A stretch of DNA of 12,747 nucleotides, taken from assembly GCA_004297235.1 (NCBI GenBank), contig SCUR01000394.1, forward strand, positions 1 to 12,747, in the 5' to 3' direction. The DNA is from Candidatus Manganitrophaceae bacterium (GTDB lineage Bacteria; Nitrospirota; Nitrospiria; SBBL01; Manganitrophaceae). The translations under genes and the position numbers were made by a program. The notes beneath the pieces were generated by a model, which saw only the letters and a program-made list of their open reading frames with translations, did not search any database and was not told the DNA's origin. Positions 1 through 6,136 of the stretch are shown piece by piece (position 1 is the stretch's first letter; each line of letters opens with the position of its first letter).

Positions 1-595
1 CTTCCCGCCGCTGATCGTTCCGTTTCAGTTCAACCCGGAGACGATCACCCGGCGCAAGGGGGTCAGCGTGACGGCCCCTCCTTCCCGACGGGGACGCGAG
101 GAGGAAGCGCCGGAAGAGGAGAGCCTCGGAGAGGCGCAGACGGTTCATACCAACCCGGAAACCCTCTCGATGGATATCCGTCTCGATGCGACCGACGCAT
201 TGGAGAGCGGCGATCCGATCGCCGGCCAGTTCGGCGTGCTGCCGGCCCTCTCGGCGCTCGAAATGATGGTGACCCCGCGGTCCGAATCGGTTTTCGCGGG
301 GCTGTTGGGGCTCTCGGCCGATTTCGGCTTCGGCGATCGTCAGAGCCCGCCGGTGGTGATCTTCGTCTGGGGGCGGCAGCGGATCTATGCCGTCCGGATC
401 ACCGATCTCAATATTCAGGAGACCGAATACAACCCCAACCTCAACCCGGTCCGGGTGACGGTGGGGGTGAGCATTCAGGTGATCGGCGGCCAGAATCCGT
501 TCAACATCTTCACGCAGGCGCAGCGGGAGCTGCTGGCGGCGCTCAATCTGGCGAACGCCCCCGATCTGGCGAAGTCGATCATCAATATCGGGTGA
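1..595 (+). CDS. Contractile injection system tube/adaptor protein, 5'-truncated by window edge
   Basis: The reading frame is open from base 2 to the TGA at 593-595, so the gene begins upstream of the window. The GTG at 68 is internal. The visible start of the frame reads PFQFNPETITRRKGVSVT, which resembles the 'FNPETL.R' opening of the CIS tube domain found in Afp7/Pvc7-type proteins. An acidic, probably disordered insert follows (about window codons 25-50: REEEAPEEES and neighbours). A beta-rich body comes next, containing VVIFVWGRQRIYAVRITDLNIQETEYNPNLNPVRVTVGVSIQVI, typical of tube and tail-terminal folds. The known role of the family is to join the baseplate hub to the inner tube. In Afp7/Pvc7 the same polypeptide carries a LysM domain; here LysM is a separate downstream gene. 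The family call is by eye and fairly secure; the exact position in the particle is inferred. Confidence 0.8.
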   Translation, partial: FPPLIVPFQFNPETITRRKGVSVTAPPSRRGREEEAPEEESLGEAQTVHTNPETLSMDIRLDATDALESGDPIAGQFGVLPALSALEMMVTPRSESVFAGLLGLSADFGFGDRQSPPVVIFVWGRQRIYAVRITDLNIQETEYNPNLNPVRVTVGVSIQVIGGQNPFNIFTQAQRELLAALNLANAPDLAKSIINIG

Positions 596-601
596 GAGTG
601 A

Positions 602-664
602 TTTGTCATTGCGAGGTGCCCCGGGCGGGCACAGAAACGCGATTGCTCGGCTCGCAATGACAAA
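602..664. repeat. Palindromic intergenic element, 'TCATTGCGAG' type
   Basis: The arms 602-615 (TTTGTCATTGCGAG) and 651-664 are perfect 14-bp inverted repeats. Between them is a nested 6-bp hairpin, GTGCCC at 616-621 with GGGCAC at 627-632 and a 5-nt loop, so the DNA or RNA could fold as a branched stem. The element starts 7 nt after the stop of the tube gene and ends 4 nt before the Shine-Dalgarno of the LysM gene. From memory, TCATTGCGAG...CTCGCAATGA palindromes are dispersed repeats in many bacterial genomes, and this looks like a short or degraded member. There is no T-run after the stem, so it is not an ordinary intrinsic terminator. Confidence 0.85.
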
Positions 665-667
665 CAG

Positions 668-673
668 AAGGAG
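668..673 (+). promoter_or_regulatory. Ribosome binding site of the LysM gene
   Basis: AAGGAG lies 5 nt before the ATG at 679. It sits just outside the right arm of the 602-664 palindrome, so the hairpin would leave this site accessible. It supports 679 as the start and rejects a longer overlapping frame from 603. Confidence 0.75.
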
Positions 674-678
674 AGACC

Positions 679-963
679 ATGATTTACAAAGGCTCGCGCT
701 ACAGCCGAACCGAGGTGATCGCCCCCGAGAACGCCGAAGGGAAGACGCCGCGGGTCCTGGAGATCCGGGAGATCCCGGAAACCGCCGGCGTCTTCGAGCA
801 TATCGTCAGCGAGGGGGAGCGGCTCGATCATCTGGCCCACCGGTTCTACGGCGATCCGAAGAAATATTGGCTGATTCTCGACGCGAACACGGAGGAGTTG
901 AACCCGTTCCATCTTCTGAAGCCGGGGCGACGGATCCGCGTTCCGCAGAACCGGATCGTATGA
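679..963 (+). CDS. Small LysM-domain baseplate protein (gpX/gp53-like)
   Basis: This 94-residue protein has a short N-terminal strand region (MIYKGSRYSRTEVI). A LysM domain follows at about residues 40-92: HIVSEGERLDHLAHRFYGDPKKYWLILDANTE, then LLKPGRRIRVPQ. This is the usual 'v..GD.L..iA...YGd...w..I...N....P..l.pG..l.iP' pattern. In tail modules, LysM proteins of this size (P2 gpX, and the LysM part of Afp7/Pvc7 and T4 gp53) are structural parts of the baseplate, linking hub and wedges or tube. They are not cell-wall hydrolases. There is no signal peptide, as expected for a cytoplasmically assembled particle. It follows the tube/adaptor gene and precedes the hub gene, a common order in these clusters. 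The AAGGAG site at 668 fixes the start. Confidence 0.88.
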   Translation: MIYKGSRYSRTEVIAPENAEGKTPRVLEIREIPETAGVFEHIVSEGERLDHLAHRFYGDPKKYWLILDANTEELNPFHLLKPGRRIRVPQNRIV

Positions 964-1003
964 CGGGTCGTCTCTACCCAACCGACAACATCATGATGGC
1001 CGC

Positions 1004-2203
1004 ATGGCAGAGATAAAAGAAGTCGTCAACATTTCGATCAATGGGGAGAAACAGGACAGTCTGATTCCCGATCTGATCCGGATCGAGGTCGAAGAAGAGG
1101 TCGATGCCGCCAGCGTCTTCCGCGTCGAGCTCGCCCTCGCGGTCGAGCGCGACGGGAAGTGGCGCTACCTCGACGAGGAGCTCTTTCAGGTCTGGAACCG
1201 GCTCTCGATCGAGGCGGGCTATCCCGACAGCGGGGTGGAGACGCTGATCGACGGCTACATCACCCATGTGAACGTGAACCTCTCCAACGACGCCGAGGAG
1301 TCGACGCTGGAGATCTCCGGGATGGATGCGAGCGCGCTGATGGATCTCGAAGAGAAACAGCTCGCTTGGTCGAACAAAAAAGACAGCGAGATCGCGCAGC
1401 AGATCTTCCTCTCCTACGGATTGAGTTATGAGATCGAGGACACGGTGGTGCGGCCGCAGGAGACGGTGGCGACCACGCTTCAGACCGAGAGCGATATCCG
1501 CTTTCTCCGGCGGCTTGCGGCGCGCAACGGCTTCGAGTGCACCCTCCGGGGGAGCAAGGGGTATTTCAGAAGTCCGACGCTCGATCTGCCGCCGCAGAAG
1601 ATCCTGGCGATCCGCTTCGGCGGGGAGACGAATCTGACGAGCCTTCGATTCCGGGTCGACGGCACCCCGGCCAGCGATCTTACGATCCGCCGGATCGATC
1701 CTTTCGAGAAGCAGGAGGCGAAGGAGACGATGAGCGAGAGCCCCCGGCGGAAACTCGGCGCCAAGGGATTGGCCGATCTTCAGTCGAGCGCGCGAAAAGA
1801 CCGTCTGCTGCTGAAAAACCAGATCGCCGCTTCCTCCGAAGAGATGCGGGGGCGGCTGCGCGAGGGGTATCGCGGAGGGGACCGGTTCGTCCATGTCGAG
1901 GGGGAGATCGACGCGCGCGTCTATCGCGCGGTGTTGCGGTCGAAGAGGCTGGTGACGATCAAAGGGGCCGGCGAGCAATACAGCGGGCGCTACTATGTGA
2001 CCCGCGTCCGTCATCTCTTCACCCTCGACGGCTACACCCAGAGCTTCGAAGGGGCGCGCAACGGCGTGGGATTGACCGGCGACGAGGTCTTCGCCGCCGC
2101 GGCGCTGCCGATCGCGATCTCGCTCCCCGGCTTGGGCGGCGCCTCGGTCGAATCGGGCAACCGCGTTCTCCCGGCGCAACAGGAAGGATCGACGATCCCG
2201 TAA
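1004..2203 (+). CDS. Baseplate hub protein, phage late control D (gpD/gp27-like)
   Basis: This is a 399-residue protein of the phage late control gene D family, structurally the gp27 half of VgrG. It should form the trimeric hub from which tube and spike extend. The N-terminus (residues 1-115) is a beta domain containing VVNISINGEKQ, IRIEVEEEVDAASVFRVEL and the barrel segment WNRLSIEAGY...LIDGYITHVNVNLS. The centre contains the typical ESDIRFLRRLAARNGFECTL (about 164-183), a gpD/VgrG hallmark. The C-terminal part has GAGEQYSGRYYVTRVRHLFTLDGYTQSFEGARNGVG, the second hub barrel. The OB-fold and needle that VgrG carries after this point are absent; they are encoded separately at 10638. The start at ATG 1004 gives MAEIKEVVNISING. 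No strong Shine-Dalgarno precedes it, so it may depend on coupling to the gene 40 nt upstream. Confidence 0.9.
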   Translation: MAEIKEVVNISINGEKQDSLIPDLIRIEVEEEVDAASVFRVELALAVERDGKWRYLDEELFQVWNRLSIEAGYPDSGVETLIDGYITHVNVNLSNDAEESTLEISGMDASALMDLEEKQLAWSNKKDSEIAQQIFLSYGLSYEIEDTVVRPQETVATTLQTESDIRFLRRLAARNGFECTLRGSKGYFRSPTLDLPPQKILAIRFGGETNLTSLRFRVDGTPASDLTIRRIDPFEKQEAKETMSESPRRKLGAKGLADLQSSARKDRLLLKNQIAASSEEMRGRLREGYRGGDRFVHVEGEIDARVYRAVLRSKRLVTIKGAGEQYSGRYYVTRVRHLFTLDGYTQSFEGARNGVGLTGDEVFAAAALPIAISLPGLGGASVESGNRVLPAQQEGSTIP

Positions 2204-2206
2204 AAA

Positions 2207-2294
2207 CAGTGAGGAGTTAGAAGTGAGTAGTAAGGAGGAAATGAACAATCATCAAAGCTCTTTCTCCTTACTCCTAACGACTCACTCCTCACGC
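2207..2294. repeat. Palindromic intergenic element, 'GTGAGGAGTTAG' family, copy 1
   Basis: This is an 88-bp element. The arms 2209-2237 and 2264-2292 form an imperfect 29-bp inverted repeat with about 6 mismatches and a 26-nt loop. The arms are built from short reiterated words (GAGGAGT, GTGAGTAG, AAGGAG). It begins 3 nt after the stop of the hub gene and ends 14 nt before the next ATG. A second copy with the same ends (CAGTGAGGAGTTAG at the left, CACTCCTCACGC at the right), the same orientation and nearly the same length lies at 10534-10622. There is no T-run, so it is not a standard terminator. It contains no ORF. It is most likely a non-autonomous palindromic repeat or a RNA stem between genes. 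Confidence 0.85.
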
Positions 2295-2308
2295 TTTTAG
2301 GAGTAAAT

Positions 2309-4117
2309 ATGTCCGGACCCCAGCCCCCCAAGATCACGACGCTCAATCGTCGGCCGGTGATTGATTATGTCACGAAAGATTATGAAGGGTTTCGACAGGG
2401 GATGCTTAATCAGATCCCGCTGCTGCTGCCGAACTGGACAGACCGGAGCGAAAGCGACTTCGGCGTCGCCCTGATCGAGCTTTACGCCTACGTCGCCGAC
2501 ATTCTCAGCTACTATCAGGACCGGATCGCCAACGAAGCCTATCTTCCAACGGCGACGCAGCGGCGCTCCGTGGTGGAGCTGCTTCGGCTGATCGACTACC
2601 GGATCGATCCGGGGCTGGCGGCGTCGGTCTGGATTCACTTCGACGCGTCGGCCGATGTGACCGTCGGCGGGACGTCGCTTCCCTATCGCCTCAAGACGGC
2701 CGGGGTGCCGGGGGAGCCGGACCAAAACTTCGAGATCACCCAGGAATTCTCGCTGAAGCAGTTAAACAGCGGCATCGATCTGACCCTCTCCGCGGTCGGC
2801 CTCACGGCGCTGGGGGCGGAAACCCAGTCGATCGAGCTGAAGCGCGCCGATCATGCCCTCGACGCGGGGGGGAGGGTCTACTTCGAGGAGAAGCGCCCGC
2901 AGCCGGACGGCTCGTTCAAGATCCGCCGCTCGCCGATGCTTCAGATTATCCAGATCGAGCCGGCGGGGGTGAACGTCGATCGGATCACCTGGCTGCCGCC
3001 GCTGCCGGAGCCGCTCGATCCGGCGAAGACGACCCTCAAAGGGAACAACGTCGTCGCGACCCACGGCGAATCGGTCTTCGACGAGCCGCTCTTCATCGGC
3101 GACGGCACCCCCGGCCAGCGGATGACCCTCTCCCGAAAGCCGGTCACCCATCTGATCAAGATGGGACCGTTCACCCGCCGGCGGTCGCGGCCGGAGCTGG
3201 AAGTCCGGGTCGACGGCGTTCTTTGGGACGAGGTCGAAAACTTTTTCCAGAGCAAGCCGTCCGACCTTCATTACGTCACCTTCATCGACGAGAGCGACAG
3301 TCTCACGATCACCTTCGGCACCGGTCAGCGGGGGAGCGTCGTCCCCGCGGGGGCGCAGGTGAAGGCGGTCTATCGGATCGGGCTGGGAAGCCAGGGAAAT
3401 GTCGGGGCCGATACCTTGACGGTCGCCCTCTCCGCCATCCCGCAGATCACGAAGATCACCAATCCGTTCAACGCCGAGGGAGGGGCCGACCGGGAGACGA
3501 CCGAGGAGGCGAAGATCTCCGGCCCCGGATCGATCATCGCGCAGGAGCGGGCGGTCACCCTCCAGGACTACGATCTCCTCGCCAGAGCGTTTCCCGGCGT
3601 CGGAAAGGCGAAGGCGCGGGTCGGCCTTCGCGGCGGCTACAAGGTGGTGCAGGTGTACATCGCGCCGGAGAATCCGACGGTCATTCCGCCGCCGTTCGCG
3701 AGCGGCGCGTTGAAGGAGGCGCTCAAGGCGCATCTGGAGGCGCGCCAGCCGGTCAATCGGATGGCGGGGGTCGATGTCCTCGATCCGATTTATGTCCCGG
3801 TCGACATCTCGGTCGATGTCTATCTTAAGGCCGACGCCGGCCAAGAAGCGGTCCGGAAAAATGTGTTGAACGTCCTGCACGATCTCCTCAGCTTCGCCCG
3901 GCTGGAGTTCGGCCAGCCGATCCGGGTCGGGGAAGTCTTCTCGGCCCTCTATCCGGTGGAGGGGGTCGCTTATGTGCTGCTCAAACGATTGGCCCGCAGC
4001 GGTCTTCCTCCGGCGACACACCATGAGGAATGCGACTTCGCTGATGTGCCGATCGGCGAAAACGAGCTGGCCTATGAAGGGCTCCTCACGATCAACCTCT
4101 TCGGGGGGATTCGATGA
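2309..4117 (+). CDS. Baseplate assembly protein, gpJ/gp6-like wedge component
   Basis: This 602-residue protein is of the 'putative baseplate assembly protein' type found in eCIS and phage-tail-like clusters, related to gpJ, T4 gp6 and Afp11. The N-terminal 120 residues carry the family's recognisable stretch: VIDYVTKDYEGFRQGML, then DRSESDFGVALIELYAYVADILSYYQDRIANEAYLPTATQRRSVVELLRLIDYRI. The middle is beta-rich, with SLTITFGTGQRGSVVPAGAQVKAVYRIGLGSQGNV at about 330-370, the usual J-type motif. The C-terminal part has ERAVTLQDYDLLARAFPGVGKAKARV, LKAHLEARQPVNRMAGVDVLDPIYVPVDI and GQPIRVGEVFSALYPVEGVAYV, typical of wedge dimers that form the ring around the hub. TAGGAG at 2298-2303 precedes the ATG by 5 nt. 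Its TGA overlaps the next gene's ATG (ATGA at 4114-4117), implying translational coupling. The length is normal and no lesion is seen. Confidence 0.93.
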   Translation: MSGPQPPKITTLNRRPVIDYVTKDYEGFRQGMLNQIPLLLPNWTDRSESDFGVALIELYAYVADILSYYQDRIANEAYLPTATQRRSVVELLRLIDYRIDPGLAASVWIHFDASADVTVGGTSLPYRLKTAGVPGEPDQNFEITQEFSLKQLNSGIDLTLSAVGLTALGAETQSIELKRADHALDAGGRVYFEEKRPQPDGSFKIRRSPMLQIIQIEPAGVNVDRITWLPPLPEPLDPAKTTLKGNNVVATHGESVFDEPLFIGDGTPGQRMTLSRKPVTHLIKMGPFTRRRSRPELEVRVDGVLWDEVENFFQSKPSDLHYVTFIDESDSLTITFGTGQRGSVVPAGAQVKAVYRIGLGSQGNVGADTLTVALSAIPQITKITNPFNAEGGADRETTEEAKISGPGSIIAQERAVTLQDYDLLARAFPGVGKAKARVGLRGGYKVVQVYIAPENPTVIPPPFASGALKEALKAHLEARQPVNRMAGVDVLDPIYVPVDISVDVYLKADAGQEAVRKNVLNVLHDLLSFARLEFGQPIRVGEVFSALYPVEGVAYVLLKRLARSGLPPATHHEECDFADVPIGENELAYEGLLTINLFGGIR

Positions 4118-6033
4118 ACGGACCGGTCCTGGAGCCGAGCCTCGATTTCCCGGCGCTTCTTTATAAACTCCTTCCCGGGATCTACCGCGACAAAGACGCC
4201 CGGGGGGAGCTGCAGCGCTTTCTGGAGATCGCCTCCCTGCCGCTCGAAGAGCTGGAAGTGAGCATCGCCCAGCTCTATGAAGACCTCTTCCTCGAAAATG
4301 GCCGCGCGCCGTTCATCCCCCTCATCGGCGCGCTCATCGGGGTGGAAATCGATCCGACCCTTCCGGAGCGAGTGCAGCGGACCGAGGTCGAAGAGGCCTT
4401 CGCCTTCTATCGGTCGAAAGGGCTGCACGACCCGATCGGCCAGTTTGCGGAGCGGGTGACCGGCTGGAGAGCCGCCTTGATCGACTTCTCCCGGAAGGTT
4501 GCCCAGGTTCCGTTCGTCCCCGACCTCAACCCGGTGATCCCTTACCGGAATCAGTCGGTCGGCGAGAACCCGCCGGCGAGCGGGAACTTCTTCTTCCGGG
4601 CCGACCAAGCGCTCCAGCCGCTTTTTGATCGCCGGACGGGACGCCCGATCACCCGGCAGGCGATGGCGGGCCGTGAGTCGGAGTATGCCGGGATCGAGGG
4701 GCGCTTCGCCATGCGCGATCGGGGCGTCGATCTCTTCCTCCCCGATCCGACGCCGCGCTTCATCCCCCTGGCCGCCGACCTGACCGATTTCGCGAATCCG
4801 AAAATGCCCAACGGCATCGCCCTTATCCTCCTGCCCAATCAAGTGGCGATCGATCCGGAGCTCGGGCGGTTCAAGATCGTCCCGCCGATTCCGCTCGCCG
4901 GAAATCTGCGGGTCGATTTCCACGTTTTGGTCCCGGCGTCGGTCGCGGTTCAGACCTTCGACCTCCGCGATCCGATGCAGATCGACCGGCTGAACCGGAG
5001 CGATGATGCGGCGCCCCATACCCTCGATATTCGTCGCCCGCGCCGGCCGACCGACCGGATCGGGCGATATCATTTCGACAACCTCGGCTTTTTCTTTACG
5101 CTGGGCCGGCGGATGAGCAATCAGCGGCCGAACATTTTGCCGCCCGGATCGCAGAGCGGCCACTTCAGCTTCGACGGGCGGCTCCTCGGCGTCGGCGATA
5201 CGGCCGGCGTTTCCATTCAACTCCAGGATGGGATCGACGGCTCGCCTCTCACGCGACAAAAGCTGGACGCGGAGGTCAAAGAATTTTGCGGAACGACCCG
5301 CGGCTTTACGCTCCGGGTAAACGGCATCGATCTTTGCAGCCCCGACTTTCAGCCGGCGGCGACGCCGCGCGCCGCCGACCTCTCCGACTTCGCCAACCCG
5401 AAGACTCCGTCCGGCGCGGCGATGACGCTTGCCTCCACGGAGGTTGCGATTGATCCCCAGCTGGGGCGATTCAAACTCGATCCCACCGGGCTCGGGATCG
5501 CCGCCGAGCAGATCCGGGTCGATTATCTTCTGGCGCCGGTTCAAAATCACCGGGGCACGGCGCCGGCGGCCCTCTCGGAGACGGTCCACGACATTTTCGG
5601 GTTCGACCCGCAGAGGAAGATGATTGTCCTGCGCGACGGCGAGGACGGGATGCCGATCTCGGTGAAGCGGCGGCTCGGATCGGCGCCGGCTGATTTTCAT
5701 GGCCGGCGTCGCGGATGGACCGTCTACCGAAACGGGGTCGATGTGAGCGGGGTCTTGCTGCAGGCCGAGGAGAAAGATCTGGAAGATCCGACCACGCCGG
5801 TGACGCCGGGACGGCTGGCGGTCGATGTCGATCGGGGGCGGTTTAAATTTCCGGCCGGATTTTTATCGCCGGCCGATCTGCTCGCCGTCGACTACAGCGA
5901 CGAGGACGCCGCGGGAGAAGAGCAACTGCTGGCGAGCTTTTTACAGCGCTCGCCCAAGCTGCTGCCGGCGGGGGTGGTCCCGGTCCCGATCGACACGCGC
6001 GTGCCGCATGTGGACCCGAGCGTACTTGAATGA
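4114..6033 (+). CDS. Phage tail protein, gpI-like baseplate wedge with three-fold C-terminal repeat
   Basis: This is a 639-residue protein. Residues 1-130 match the 'phage tail protein' (gpI-like) type that pairs with the J-like protein in these clusters: LDFPALLYKLLPGIYRDKD, LQRFLEIASLPLEELEVSIAQLYEDLFLENGRAPFIPLIGALIGVE, then EEAFAFYRSKGLHDPIGQFAERVTGW. The rest is unusual: three divergent copies of a roughly 100-residue beta-rich unit at about 171-272, 370-475 and 506-605. Each has a D/R-rich opening (DRRTGRPIT, DGIDGSPLT, DGEDGMPIS), then G.D., then a D-L-x-D-x-x-x-P motif. Each closes with V.ID..LGRFK (third copy VDVDRGRFK) and a VDF/VDY strand. The D-L motif starts at residues 222, 422 and 555. 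The N-terminal part should bind the J-like protein at the baseplate; the repeats probably project outward (inference). It is coupled to the upstream gene by the 4-nt ATGA overlap. Confidence 0.85.
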   Translation: MNGPVLEPSLDFPALLYKLLPGIYRDKDARGELQRFLEIASLPLEELEVSIAQLYEDLFLENGRAPFIPLIGALIGVEIDPTLPERVQRTEVEEAFAFYRSKGLHDPIGQFAERVTGWRAALIDFSRKVAQVPFVPDLNPVIPYRNQSVGENPPASGNFFFRADQALQPLFDRRTGRPITRQAMAGRESEYAGIEGRFAMRDRGVDLFLPDPTPRFIPLAADLTDFANPKMPNGIALILLPNQVAIDPELGRFKIVPPIPLAGNLRVDFHVLVPASVAVQTFDLRDPMQIDRLNRSDDAAPHTLDIRRPRRPTDRIGRYHFDNLGFFFTLGRRMSNQRPNILPPGSQSGHFSFDGRLLGVGDTAGVSIQLQDGIDGSPLTRQKLDAEVKEFCGTTRGFTLRVNGIDLCSPDFQPAATPRAADLSDFANPKTPSGAAMTLASTEVAIDPQLGRFKLDPTGLGIAAEQIRVDYLLAPVQNHRGTAPAALSETVHDIFGFDPQRKMIVLRDGEDGMPISVKRRLGSAPADFHGRRRGWTVYRNGVDVSGVLLQAEEKDLEDPTTPVTPGRLAVDVDRGRFKFPAGFLSPADLLAVDYSDEDAAGEEQLLASFLQRSPKLLPAGVVPVPIDTRVPHVDPSVLE

Positions 6034-6034
6034 A

Positions 6035-6121
6035 ATTGCGGAATGCGGAATGCGGATTTCGGATTGAAGGAAAAAAGAGTCATTCTTTTTATTCCGCATT
6101 CCGCAATCCGAAATCCGCAAT
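6035..6121. repeat. Palindromic intergenic element, 'GCGGAATGCGG' type with crossed arms
   Basis: The element starts 2 nt after the stop of the tail-protein gene. It contains two perfect inverted repeats: 6035-6051 with 6091-6107 (17 bp, ATTGCGGAATGCGGAAT), and 6051-6065 with 6105-6119 (15 bp, TGCGGATTTCGGATT). The two pairs are in crossed order, so both cannot nest in one simple hairpin. The full arms 6035-6065 and 6091-6121 also pair as one imperfect 31-bp palindrome. The arms consist of reiterated GCGGAAT and GCGGATT words. The right arm ends 6 nt before the GGAG at 6128-6131 that serves the next gene. No ORF and no T-run after the stem. Confidence 0.88.
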
Positions 6122-6136
6122 AGAGATGGAGATGGC

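Noticed and set aside
68..595. GTG at 68 as the start of the first gene
   Set aside because: The frame is open to the window edge and the upstream codons (PFQFNPETITRRKG) match the domain start seen in CIS tube proteins, so 68 is internal.
679..963. LysM protein as a peptidoglycan hydrolase or cell-wall binder
   Set aside because: No catalytic domain or signal peptide; small LysM proteins in this genomic position are baseplate components.
2207..2294. CRISPR array or attachment site from the reiterated words
   Set aside because: The words vary in length and spacing, there are no regular spacers, and the second copy is 8 kb away between structural genes with no recombinase nearby.
2762..4024. 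Minus-strand open frame of 420 codons, and the similar one at 974-2248
   Set aside because: Both lie fully antisense to clear J-like and hub genes, with low-complexity composition and no ribosome site.
4072..5700. Long minus-strand open frame of 542 codons
   Set aside because: Antisense to the tail-protein gene, Arg/Glu-rich with no domain; a shadow of third-position GC.
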